Positions 52,654-61,100 of a DNA stretch of 64,000 nucleotides are shown here, in pieces. Location of the stretch: assembly GCF_016595245.1 (NCBI RefSeq), contig NZ_JAENHM010000003.1, positions 66,997 through 130,996 on the forward strand, given 5' to 3'. The position numbers were made by a program, and so were the translations under genes. Each line of letters starts with the position of its first letter. Position 1 is the stretch's first letter. This DNA is from Azospirillum endophyticum (GTDB lineage: Bacteria > Pseudomonadota > Alphaproteobacteria > Azospirillales > Azospirillaceae). The notes under the pieces are model-generated. The model ran no database searches, was not told the origin of the DNA, and saw only the letters and a list, made by a program, of their open reading frames with translations.

Positions 52654-53643
52654 ATGCTTGCGTGGATGTTGCGGCGCTCGTTCCAGGCCGGGCTGGTGGT
52701 GCTGGCGATGACGCTTCTGGTCTTCGCCGGGCTGCACGTCGCCGGCAATCCGGTGGACATCCTGGTGCCGCCCGACGCCGATGCGGCCGAGCGCGCCCGG
52801 ATCGCGGCGGCCTTCGGCCTCGACCGGCCCCTGTGGCGGCAGTACCTGCTGTTCCTCGAACGGGCAACGCAGGGCGATCTCGGACGCAGTTTCATCTACA
52901 ACCGCCCTGCCCTGTCGCTGGTCTTCGAACGGCTGCCGGCGACCCTGGAGCTGTCGGTGCTGGCCCTGCTGATCGCCGCCGGATTCGGGATTTCCCTGGG
53001 GCTGTTCGCCGGGCTGCGTCCGCAGGCCCTCCTGTCGCGGCTGATCATGGCCGGCAGTGTGGTGGGGCTGAGCCTGCCGACCTTCTGGGTCGGGCTGATG
53101 CTGGTGGTCGGCTTCTCGGTCCGGCTCGGCTGGCTGCCCAGTTCGGGACGGGGCGACACGCTGGCGCTGCTGGGGGTGGACTGGTCGTTCCCGACGCTGG
53201 ACGGGCTGCGCCATCTGGCCCTTCCAGCCGCCAACCTCGCTTTGTTCAAGGTCGCGCTGATCCTGCGGCTGACACGGGCCGGCGTGCGCGAGGTGGTGCA
53301 TCTCGACTATGTCCGCTTCGCCCGCGCCCGCGGGCTGGCGCCGTCGCGGGTGGTCGGCGTCCACATCCTGCGCGCCATCATGATCCCGATCGTGACGGTG
53401 ATCGGGCTGGAGTTCTGCTCGACCATCGCCTTCTCCATGGTGACCGAGAGCATCTTCGCCTGGCCGGGCATGGGCCGGCTGATGATCGAGAGCATCCAGG
53501 TGCTCGACCGGCCGGTGATCGTCGCCTATCTGGTGGCGGTCGTGCTGCTGTTCGTCACCGTCAACCTGCTGGCCGACCTTCTCTACCGGCTGCTCGACCC
53601 GCGCGTCGGCCCGGCGGATGCCGCGACGGGAGCCGGCAGATGA
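52654..53643 (+). CDS. Peptide-type ABC permease, DppB-like (second importer)
   Basis: The 329-residue permease begins MLAWMLRRSFQAGLVVLAMT and contains AAAFGLDRPLWRQYLLFLER, GDLGRSFIYNRPALSLVFER and the coupling loop YVRFARARGLAPSRVVGVHI, followed by RAIMIPIVTVIGLEFCSTIA and a late ESIFAWPGMGRLMIESIQVL. These match DppB/OppB well. It follows the binding protein by 10 bp and overlaps the next permease by 4 bp (ATGA). Confidence 0.92.
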   Translation: MLAWMLRRSFQAGLVVLAMTLLVFAGLHVAGNPVDILVPPDADAAERARIAAAFGLDRPLWRQYLLFLERATQGDLGRSFIYNRPALSLVFERLPATLELSVLALLIAAGFGISLGLFAGLRPQALLSRLIMAGSVVGLSLPTFWVGLMLVVGFSVRLGWLPSSGRGDTLALLGVDWSFPTLDGLRHLALPAANLALFKVALILRLTRAGVREVVHLDYVRFARARGLAPSRVVGVHILRAIMIPIVTVIGLEFCSTIAFSMVTESIFAWPGMGRLMIESIQVLDRPVIVAYLVAVVLLFVTVNLLADLLYRLLDPRVGPADAATGAGR

Positions 53644-54560
53644 GCCTCGCCGCCGGGGCCCCGCCGCAAGAGGGGGAGCAGCGCGGCCCACAGTCCTCCG
53701 TCGGGACGGTCTGGCGCGGCTTCGCCGCTTCAGGCGTGGCGCTGGCCAGCCTCGCCGTCTTTCTCCTGCTGGCCGGTGCGGCACTGCTGGCGCCGTGGAT
53801 CGCGCCGCAGAACCCCTTCGACCTCACGCAGCTCGACGTTCTGGACGGACGGCTGGCACCGGGCTCGCCCGGCGGTGCAGGCGGCACCTATTGGCTGGGC
53901 ACCGACGACCAGGGGCGCGACATGCTGTCCGCCATCCTCTACGGCCTGCGCCTCAGCCTGCTGGTCGGCATCGGGTCGGCGCTGGTTGCCGGATCGGCCG
54001 GGACCTTCGTCGGGCTGGCCGCCGCCCAGGCCGGCGGCCGGACCGACGGCGCGCTGATGCGGCTGGCGGATCTGCAGCTGGCCTTCCCGTCGATCCTGAT
54101 CGCCCTGATGGTGATCGCCTTCCTCGGCCGCGGGATCGGCAATGTGCTGCTGGCGCTGATCCTGGTGGAATGGGCCTATTACGCCCGCGCCGCCCGCTCG
54201 GCCGCCCTGGTCGAGCTGAAGAGCGAGTATGTCGAGGCCGCCCGCTGCCTGGTGCTGCCGGAATGGCGCATCCTGCTGCGCCATGTGCTGCCGAACTGCC
54301 TGCCCACGCTGGTGGTGATCGCCACGACCCAGGTGGCCCGCGCCATCGCGCTGGAGGCGACCTTGAGTTTCCTCGGGCTCGGCGTGTCGGTGACGGAGCC
54401 GTCGCTCGGCCTGCTGATCGCCAACGGCCGCAATTACGTGCTGTCCGGCGAGACCTGGATCAGCCTCTACCCCGGCGTCGCCCTGCTGGTGGTGATGGCC
54501 GCCATCAATCTGGCCGGCGACCATCTGCGCGACACCCTGAACCCGAGGCTCGAACGATGA
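53640..54560 (+). CDS. Peptide-type ABC permease, DppC-like (second importer)
   Basis: The ATG at 53640 overlaps the preceding stop and gives 306 residues. The N-terminal segment precedes TYWLGTDDQGRDMLSAILYG (near residue 83), then LRLADLQLAFPSILIALMVI-type membrane segments and the loop EYVEAARCLVLPEWRILLRHVLPN. The first five residues before this loop, ALVELKS, fit the family. It ends AAINLAGDHLRDTLNPRLER. It pairs with the DppB-like protein. A longer frame from 52662 overlaps the first permease and was rejected. Confidence 0.92.
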   Translation: MSLAAGAPPQEGEQRGPQSSVGTVWRGFAASGVALASLAVFLLLAGAALLAPWIAPQNPFDLTQLDVLDGRLAPGSPGGAGGTYWLGTDDQGRDMLSAILYGLRLSLLVGIGSALVAGSAGTFVGLAAAQAGGRTDGALMRLADLQLAFPSILIALMVIAFLGRGIGNVLLALILVEWAYYARAARSAALVELKSEYVEAARCLVLPEWRILLRHVLPNCLPTLVVIATTQVARAIALEATLSFLGLGVSVTEPSLGLLIANGRNYVLSGETWISLYPGVALLVVMAAINLAGDHLRDTLNPRLER

Positions 54561-55573
54561 GCGCCCCGCCGTCCCCCGCGCCGTCCCCCCTGCCGCCCCT
54601 GCTGGAGGTCCAAGCCCTGCGCGCCGAACTGGCGACCCGCGGCGGGCCGCTGAACATGCTGGACGACGTGTCCTTCACCCTCGGCCACGGCCGCGTCCTG
54701 GCGCTGGTCGGGGAATCCGGCTCGGGCAAATCGGCCACGGCCTTCTCGATCATGGGGCTTCTCGACCCGCCGGCGCGAGTGGCCGGCGGGTCGGTCCGCT
54801 TCGCCGGCCGGGAGCTGGTCGGCCTGGCCGAGGCGGAGATGCGTCGGCTGCGCGGCAACCGGATCGCCATGATCTTCCAGGATCCGATGATGACCCTGAA
54901 TCCGGTGCTGACCATCGGCGCCCAGATCGTCGAGACCGTGCTGGCCCACGCCCCGGTCGGACGGGCCGAGGCCCGGCGGCGGGCGCGCGACGTGCTGGGC
55001 CGGGTCGGCGTGCCAGGGCCGGAGGAGCGGCTGGCCTGCCATCCCCACCAGCTGTCCGGCGGCCTGCGCCAGCGGGTGGCGATCGCCATCGCCCTGCTGC
55101 ACCAGCCGGACCTGATCATCGCCGACGAGCCGACCACGGCGCTCGATGCCACCATCCAGGCGCAGATCCTGCGGGAGGTCCGGGCGCTCGTCACCGAACG
55201 GCGGACCGCCCTGCTGTGGATCACCCACGACCTCTCGGTGGCCGAACAGCTCGCCGACGACATCGCGGTGATGTATGCCGGCCGGATCGTGGAGCGGGGA
55301 CCGGCGACAGCACTGCTGCGGCAGCCCATCCATCCCTACACGGCCGGGCTGATCGCTAGCCTGCCGCGCGGACGGCGCGGCAGCCGGCTGACTCCCATTC
55401 CCGGCCTGCCCCCGACCCTGGCCAGCCGCCCGTCCGGCTGCGCCTTCCGGCCACGCTGCGGGGTCGCCGGCCCGGCCTGCGCCGCGGATCCGCCCTGGCG
55501 GGACCGTCTGGCCGGCAGTGCGCCCGGCGGTGCCGTGCGCTGCGTCAACCCCGGGCAGGCGGTGGCGGCATGA
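54557..55573 (+). CDS. Peptide-type ABC ATPase, DppD-like (second importer)
   Basis: The ATG at 54557 overlaps the permease stop (ATGA), giving 338 residues. A proline-rich lead (MSAPPSPAPSPLPPLLEVQA) precedes the fold. Walker A is GESGSGKSA near residue 53, then [20 protein letters not shown], the signature LSGGLRQRVAIAIAL and Walker [16 protein letters not shown]. The C-terminus has HPYTAGLIASLP and CAFRPRCGVAGPACAADPPW, an oligo_HPY cysteine motif. A threonine-to-alanine change after the lysine of Walker A (GKSA) is common in this family. Confidence 0.91.
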   Translation: MSAPPSPAPSPLPPLLEVQALRAELATRGGPLNMLDDVSFTLGHGRVLALVGESGSGKSATAFSIMGLLDPPARVAGGSVRFAGRELVGLAEAEMRRLRGNRIAMIFQDPMMTLNPVLTIGAQIVETVLAHAPVGRAEARRRARDVLGRVGVPGPEERLACHPHQLSGGLRQRVAIAIALLHQPDLIIADEPTTALDATIQAQILREVRALVTERRTALLWITHDLSVAEQLADDIAVMYAGRIVERGPATALLRQPIHPYTAGLIASLPRGRRGSRLTPIPGLPPTLASRPSGCAFRPRCGVAGPACAADPPWRDRLAGSAPGGAVRCVNPGQAVAA

Positions 55574-56565
55574 CTGCCGCCCTGACCGCCGTACCGACCG
55601 CCCCCCTGACCGAAGGAGTCTTGGCCGAACTGCGCGCGGTCTCGCGCGTCTTCGCCCTTCCCGGCCGACGCGGCGCCGGCTTGACGGCGGTGGACAGTGT
55701 CGATCTCGCGGTGCGGCGCGGCGAAATGGTCGGTCTGGTCGGCGAATCCGGCTGCGGGAAATCCACCGTGGCGCGGATCATGGCCGGGGTGCTCGCCCCC
55801 AGCACCGGCACCCTGCGGCTCGGCGGCCGCGACTTCGGCAGCCTGACGGCGACCGAGGCACGGGCGGCGCAGTTGCGGGTGCAGATGGTCTTCCAGAATC
55901 CCCACGCCAGCCTCAACCCCCGCTTCACCGTCGAGGAGATCGTCGGTGAGGCGGTGCGGTTCCACCGGCTGGTGCCGCGCGACACCCTGGCCGACCATGT
56001 CGCCGCCCAGTTGCTCCGGGTCGGGCTCGACCCATCGCTGCGGCACGGCCATCCGCACCGCTTCAGCGGCGGCCAACGCCAGCGCATCGGCATCGCCCGC
56101 GCACTCGCGGTCCGCCCGGACGTGCTGGTCTGCGACGAACCGGTGACTGCGCTCGACGTCTCGGTCCGCGCCGGCATCCTCAACCTGTTCCTGGACCTGC
56201 GCGATCAGGGCGAACTGGGGATCCTGTTCATCAGCCACGACCTGTCGGTGGTCGGGCATGTCTGCGACCGCGTGGCGGTGATGTATCTCGGCCGCGTGGT
56301 CGAGGAGGCGCCGGTCGATGCACTGTTCGATGCGCCGCGCCATCCCTACACACAGGCGCTGCTCGCCGACGCAAGCACCCCGTCTCCGCCGGCCTCCGGC
56401 TCGGAAAGGATCCGGGCCGGGGCGCCGGCACTGTCCGAAAGGCCATCGGGCTGCCGCTTCCATCCGCGCTGCCCAGCCGCAAGACCGGACTGCGCGGTCC
56501 GGGAACCGGCGCTGCGCCCCGTCGGACCGGGGCATCGGGTAGCCTGCCTGCTCGCAGATCACTGA
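55570..56565 (+). CDS. Peptide-type ABC ATPase, DppF-like (second importer)
   Basis: This 331-residue ATPase begins at an ATG overlapping the DppD stop. Walker A GESGCGKST near residue 57, VQMVFQNPHASLNPRFTVEE, signature FSGGQRQRIGIARAL and Walker B VLVCDEPVTALDVSV are present. The C-terminus includes HPYTQALLADASTP and CRFHPRCPAARPDCAVREPA. It completes the importer. Following it is a region of insertion-sequence remnants, so this marks the right border of the transporter and metabolic block. Confidence 0.92.
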   Translation: MTAALTAVPTAPLTEGVLAELRAVSRVFALPGRRGAGLTAVDSVDLAVRRGEMVGLVGESGCGKSTVARIMAGVLAPSTGTLRLGGRDFGSLTATEARAAQLRVQMVFQNPHASLNPRFTVEEIVGEAVRFHRLVPRDTLADHVAAQLLRVGLDPSLRHGHPHRFSGGQRQRIGIARALAVRPDVLVCDEPVTALDVSVRAGILNLFLDLRDQGELGILFISHDLSVVGHVCDRVAVMYLGRVVEEAPVDALFDAPRHPYTQALLADASTPSPPASGSERIRAGAPALSERPSGCRFHPRCPAARPDCAVREPALRPVGPGHRVACLLADH

Positions 56566-56643
56566 AACGGGGGCCGTTCAAGCGCCCTGGAGCCCGTGAT
56601 GCACGGAGAAAGTATCCCCCTCATAGCCTGTGCGAAAGAAACA

Positions 56644-57296
56644 GTTGTGTCAGGTTTCATGCCACAGGACCTTGGTGCAAAAGTCTGGGCTGGTGGCGGT
56701 CGGGAGGGCGAGGGAGTATAAAGGTTCAGTCAGTCTTCACGGCAACTTGTTTGAGGGCTCGGTGCTGACGTAGACGATCACGTCTTCTCTGGAGGGTTGC
56801 TCGTGTTCTGCGTGACGTGCGCAGCGGCGCCCAGGCTGCGCCTGTTCGCCACGAAATCCTTGGTGTCGTAAGCCTTGTCGGCGCCCACCGTGATGCGGTG
56901 ACGGCCGGTGATAGCCTCGACCATGGAAACCGCCGCTTCGCGTTCAGCCAGACCGGTGGCCAAGGTGAGCCGGACATCCATCACCGGGGCGTGACGGTTC
57001 TCCGACCGCACCCTGTGCCAGCAGAGAGAACACGAGAGCCCACCGCAGCACAGCCTTTTTCCGCATCCTGACAATTAGCAGTGCCGCCCGCTTCCATCGG
57101 GCTCACGATGAGGTGCGCAATTTCCTGCGCCGAGCAACCCAACGCAAGCAGCACGTCCCGTTCCTCTCAGCGATGGGCAATCCATGTCCAACAGATCGCC
57201 GCCCTACGCGATATGATCCCTGGCGCGTAGTCCACACCATCCAACTCACGGTGCCGTCTGGACCTCCTCCATCCTTGCTATGAAACCTGACACAAC
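56644..57296. mobile_element. IS5-like remnant bounded by 17-bp perfect inverted repeats
   Basis: GTTGTGTCAGGTTTCAT (56644-56660) recurs as its exact reverse complement at 57280-57296. The 653 bp between hold a broken transposase frame (56778-57074). A complete IS5 group element would be larger, so it has an internal deletion or is a non-autonomous derivative. No clear target duplication is seen at its flanks. Confidence 0.75.
56778..57074 (-). pseudogene. IS5-family transposase fragment
   Basis: The minus strand has ENRHAPVMDVRLTLATGLAE, EREAAVSMVEAITGRHRITV and GADKAYDTKDFVANRRSLGA, all familiar from the central-to-late part of IS5-family transposases (GRHRITVGADKAYD with the conserved Asp), then AHVTQNTSNP. 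The N-terminal half and the C-terminal catalytic Glu region are absent. The first residues of the frame (MSGCGKRLCCGG) are not transposase-like, so the real homology begins near 57010. It is a decayed piece of a formerly mobile gene and cannot work. Confidence 0.8.
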
Positions 57297-58136
57297 CCGT
57301 TGATCAGGCCGCTTGATACTTGCAGCAGTCCTGGCTGGGGTGTCGTTCTTCCGGGCATAATCAAGGCGGACAGCTGCAGGCGACTGATCGACGGGCACAG
57401 GAGCGGTTGCGGTCACCGGATTCTCCGAAGCGTGAGAACAGTGGCGGAGTATCTGGATCGCCCGGCAGCACCGGTCAAACTCGCCCCTCATCGTCCCCTG
57501 ACCCACCGGTCCTGAAGTTCCGGTCGTGGCGGGCGGCACCGCGCCGTATGCGCCGGTCGGTCGGCGTTGGGCTCTTGGCGGTTCGTCGTTCGGCCGGGCT
57601 GCCCGACTAGCGGTCGGCGTGGTGAACGTTGCGGGGCGGTTGTCGGGGGCGTCCGTTTCACGACGGGCGGTCCTCCCCGATTGTCGTGCTCGGCGCCGCG
57701 GCCCCGGTGGTGCCGACGGCGAAGCCGCCGCACCACTCCGGATTCTGGCTCTATCCGGTCGGCGCCGTATCCGTCGCGCCGATCCCGTCGGCGGCTTCCG
57801 AAACGACCCACGCCACAGCCTTGCCGGACGGCTGGCCACCAATCGCCCCGCCCTTCGTCAAGGCCACGCTCTCCGGCGCACGCGCGTCGCCGTCCGCCGC
57901 CGGACACTCCCACCGCTTGCGGCCGGCGACGCTGTCACTGTCGAGCTGCAAAGCCTTAAAGGCAAAGGCCGGTGCTTGCGAAGCGGCAGGCCTTTGCTGC
58001 GTTCGCTAATAGTGGTGCAGGGGCAGATTTTGGGCTTTACCGAACGTGCCATAACACTCGGACGCAGCAACTTGAACTGCCCCCGTTCAAACGGCGGTGG
58101 AGAGGCGGCAGAACTCACTGGCCGTGGCGCAAACCT
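57297..58136. other. Intergenic region without a recognisable gene
   Basis: No product here matches a family I know. Several long frames exist on both strands (for example 57526-58572 and 57488-57913) but give arginine- and proline-rich translations typical of antisense GC-rich DNA. Part of it might be decayed mobile DNA, given the element on its left. A hairpin at 57962-57997 is the only structure noted. Confidence 0.5.
57962..57997 (-). terminator. Hairpin downstream of the helicase-nuclease gene
   Basis: GCAAAGGCC (57962-57970) pairs with GGCCTTTGC (57989-57997); a smaller GCTT/AAGC hairpin forms in its loop. It lies 140 bp after the stop at 58137 on the minus strand. There is no strong T run, so it is only a candidate. 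Confidence 0.4.
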
Positions 58137-61100
58137 CTACTCCCTGATATGCCCCGCGACCGGCTTCGCCATCTTGAGCCGGTCGCGCGCCGCTGAATTC
58201 AGCCTTCTGATGCCGAACTGTCGGGCCGCACCCGTCAGCGGATCCTCGACATCGATGCAGCCGCGGATGGCGGCCGACAACTCGGGCAGGGCGATATCCT
58301 CAATGGATCGCACGTCGGCGTCGGTGTTGGGAAACCGGGCCATTTCCCACGCCGCGACCGCCATCGCGTCCGGCCAGACGAAGCTGGTGCCGGTATGCTC
58401 GGTCTCGATATGGGCGACACCGCGCGCCACCGCCATGATCCGCTCCCGGATCAGGCGGCCGGAGCGCTTGAATCCATGGGCGCGGGCGATGCGCTCGACC
58501 AGCAGGCTGTCGCAGATCGGCGCCTCTGCCGCGACGACCTGCAATACCATCTCCTTGAGAATGGCGGAATAGTCGCTCTCTTGGAACCGGTCCGGATCGA
58601 TGCCGGCGATGGCGCCGAAGTCCGTCCGCCGATACTCCCCGCCATAGGCCGCTTGGTCGTCTTCGGTTTCCATCGGGGTCTCGGCCTCGTCGGAGCCATC
58701 CTCTCCGTCCGCCCCCAGATCGAGCACCACATCCGGCGCCTCCGCCGTCACAGGCGCGGCGACCGCTTCGGCACGTGACCGTTCCAAGGCCTCCTTCAGC
58801 GCGGCGTCGAGCCGGTCCAGCGCCCCCTCCGGATCGATCCACCACTCCGTCGACCATACCCGCGCCAGCGACCAGCCCAGTCCCCTCAGCACCGCTTCGC
58901 GCACCTTGTCGCGGTCCCGCGCCGTTGCGGCACCGTGATAGGACGCACCGTCGCATTCGATGCCGATCAGATAATCCTCCGGACGGTCGGGGTGCACCAC
59001 GCCGAGGTCGATGCGGAAGCGGGACACGCCGACCTGCGGAACCACCGTCCAGCCACGCCCACCCAGTCCCTGCGCAACCGCCTGCTCGAAATGGGAGTTC
59101 GCCGAACCGGCGGACGCGCCGGTAACCTCCCCCAAGGTCCGCGTCCCCCGCTCCGCATATTCGAGGAAATGCCGCAGATCCCGCAGAGCCGACGAGCTGG
59201 TGCGGTTGAGATCGATGAGCGTGGGCGGGAAGGAGGTGAAGACGACCATCTCCCGACGCGCCCGCGTGATGGCGACATTGAGCCGCCGCCAGCCGCCGTC
59301 GCGGTTCAGTGGCCCGAAATTCATCGGCATCGTTGGGGCATCGGGCGTTTCCGGCCCGTAGGCGATGCCCAGAAGGATCACGTCGCGCTCGTCGCCCTGG
59401 ACCGTTTCCAGATTCTTGACCACGACGGGCTCAGGCGCATCCTCAGCGAAATAGGGCTCCAGTTCGGGGTAGCGCCGCCGGGCGCGGTCCAGCAGATCCT
59501 CGATCAGCTTCTGCTGTTCCGAATTCAGCGTGATAACGCCAAGCGTCAGGCGGTTGCCCCGTTCATCGACAAAGGCGGGGTCGAGAAGGCGCCGCAGAAC
59601 CTCCGTCACCACCGCCTCGGCCTCGGTCCGATTGTTGCGGTCCTTGCCGCGCGACCAAGCGCCGGGGACCTGCCGCAGGCTGACCATCGTCTCGCGCGTC
59701 ACCGGGGCGGGGAAGGTAATCAGGTCGCCGTCATAGTAACGGTGGTTGGAAAAGGCGATCAGGCTCTCATGCCGGCTGCGGTAATGCCAGGTCAGGCGGC
59801 GTTGCGGCAGACGGGCGCCCAGGCATTCCTCCAGAATGCTTTCCTGATCGGTTTCGATCTCGCTATCGTCGTCTTCCGCACCGGCTCCACGATCGAAGAA
59901 GCTGGTCGGCGGCATCTGCTTGGGATCGCCGGCGACCACCAGCTGCCGGCCACGGGCGATGGCGCCCACCGCGTCCCACGGCGTGATCTGCGATGCCTCG
60001 TCGAAGATGACCAGATCGAACGGCGGCATCTCCGGCGGCAGGAACTGTGCCACCGACAGCGGACTCATCAGCAGGCAGGGGGTCAGCGTGGTCAGTGCCG
60101 GACCCATCTCCGCCACCAGCTGGCGGACCGGCTTGTGCCGCTTCTGCAGCTTCAACTGATGCGCCAGCGTGCCGAAGCCGGCGGGTGGCGACTTCGAGTC
60201 CTTGGCCGGGATGCCGCCGGCAATCCGGGCACGGATATAGAGTTGCGTCAGTTCGCCGAACTCGCGGTCGAGGGCGCGGAAGCGGCCGATGGTATCCGTG
60301 TGTTCGGTGACGTTGAAGTCGCGCACCAGCGGTTCGATGTCGATTGCCCAGTCCGCCCACCAGCGGGCGTAGGCGATGTCGAAGGCCTCCGCCGCACGGC
60401 CGGGAGGGACGGTTCCATCCTCCACCGCCACCACCAGCCCGTCCAATCCCTGTTGCACCGCAGCCTGCCGCGCGCGCTGCCACGCCGTCCAGGCATTCAA
60501 TTGCGTCGGCCGCGCCGCCATTGCCGCGGCGATGGTCTGACACTCCGCCAGCAGGTCGGCGCCGTCGACCGGTTCCGGCGCACCGGCGGTGCGTTCGAAC
60601 GCGTCCTTGGCATCCAGGAAGGCGGCATGGCTGTCGAGATACTGCCGCATCACCTGCCCGACCGCCCCTTCGGGGGCCAGCAGGTCACCGGCCTCGGTGC
60701 AGAGCTGCTTGAGCGACGTCCGCAGGGCGATCAGCTGATCGGGGCTTTGCGCAGCACCGCCGAGCGCCGCCCGCACCGTTCCGGCAGCCTTCAGCTTGCG
60801 GTCCAGCCGGTCCGGATCGGTGGCTACTCCCTGCCAGCCGGGAAGCGCCTGCGCCTGGGGCAGGCCGTCGATCTCGGCCAGGATCTCCTGCAACCGGCGC
60901 AGCCGGGGAAGATCGGTCTCCGGATCGGCGGTCCCGCTGGGGTCGAGCCGCTTCGCCACCGCCTTCTTCCGCAGTGACGACAGTGGCCAGATCGCCTCGC
61001 CCGCCGCTGCCCACTCGGCATCGAGTTCCGCCATGGGCAAGGCTTTGACCCGCTCAGGATCCATCGGGCGAGAGAGCAGCGCGGCCTCCGTCCGATACGC

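Noticed and set aside
57526..58572. Plus-strand frame of 348 residues over the intergenic gap and the end of the helicase gene
   Set aside because: The second half is antisense to the well-supported helicase-nuclease gene, and the first half has no recognisable sequence or ribosome-binding site.
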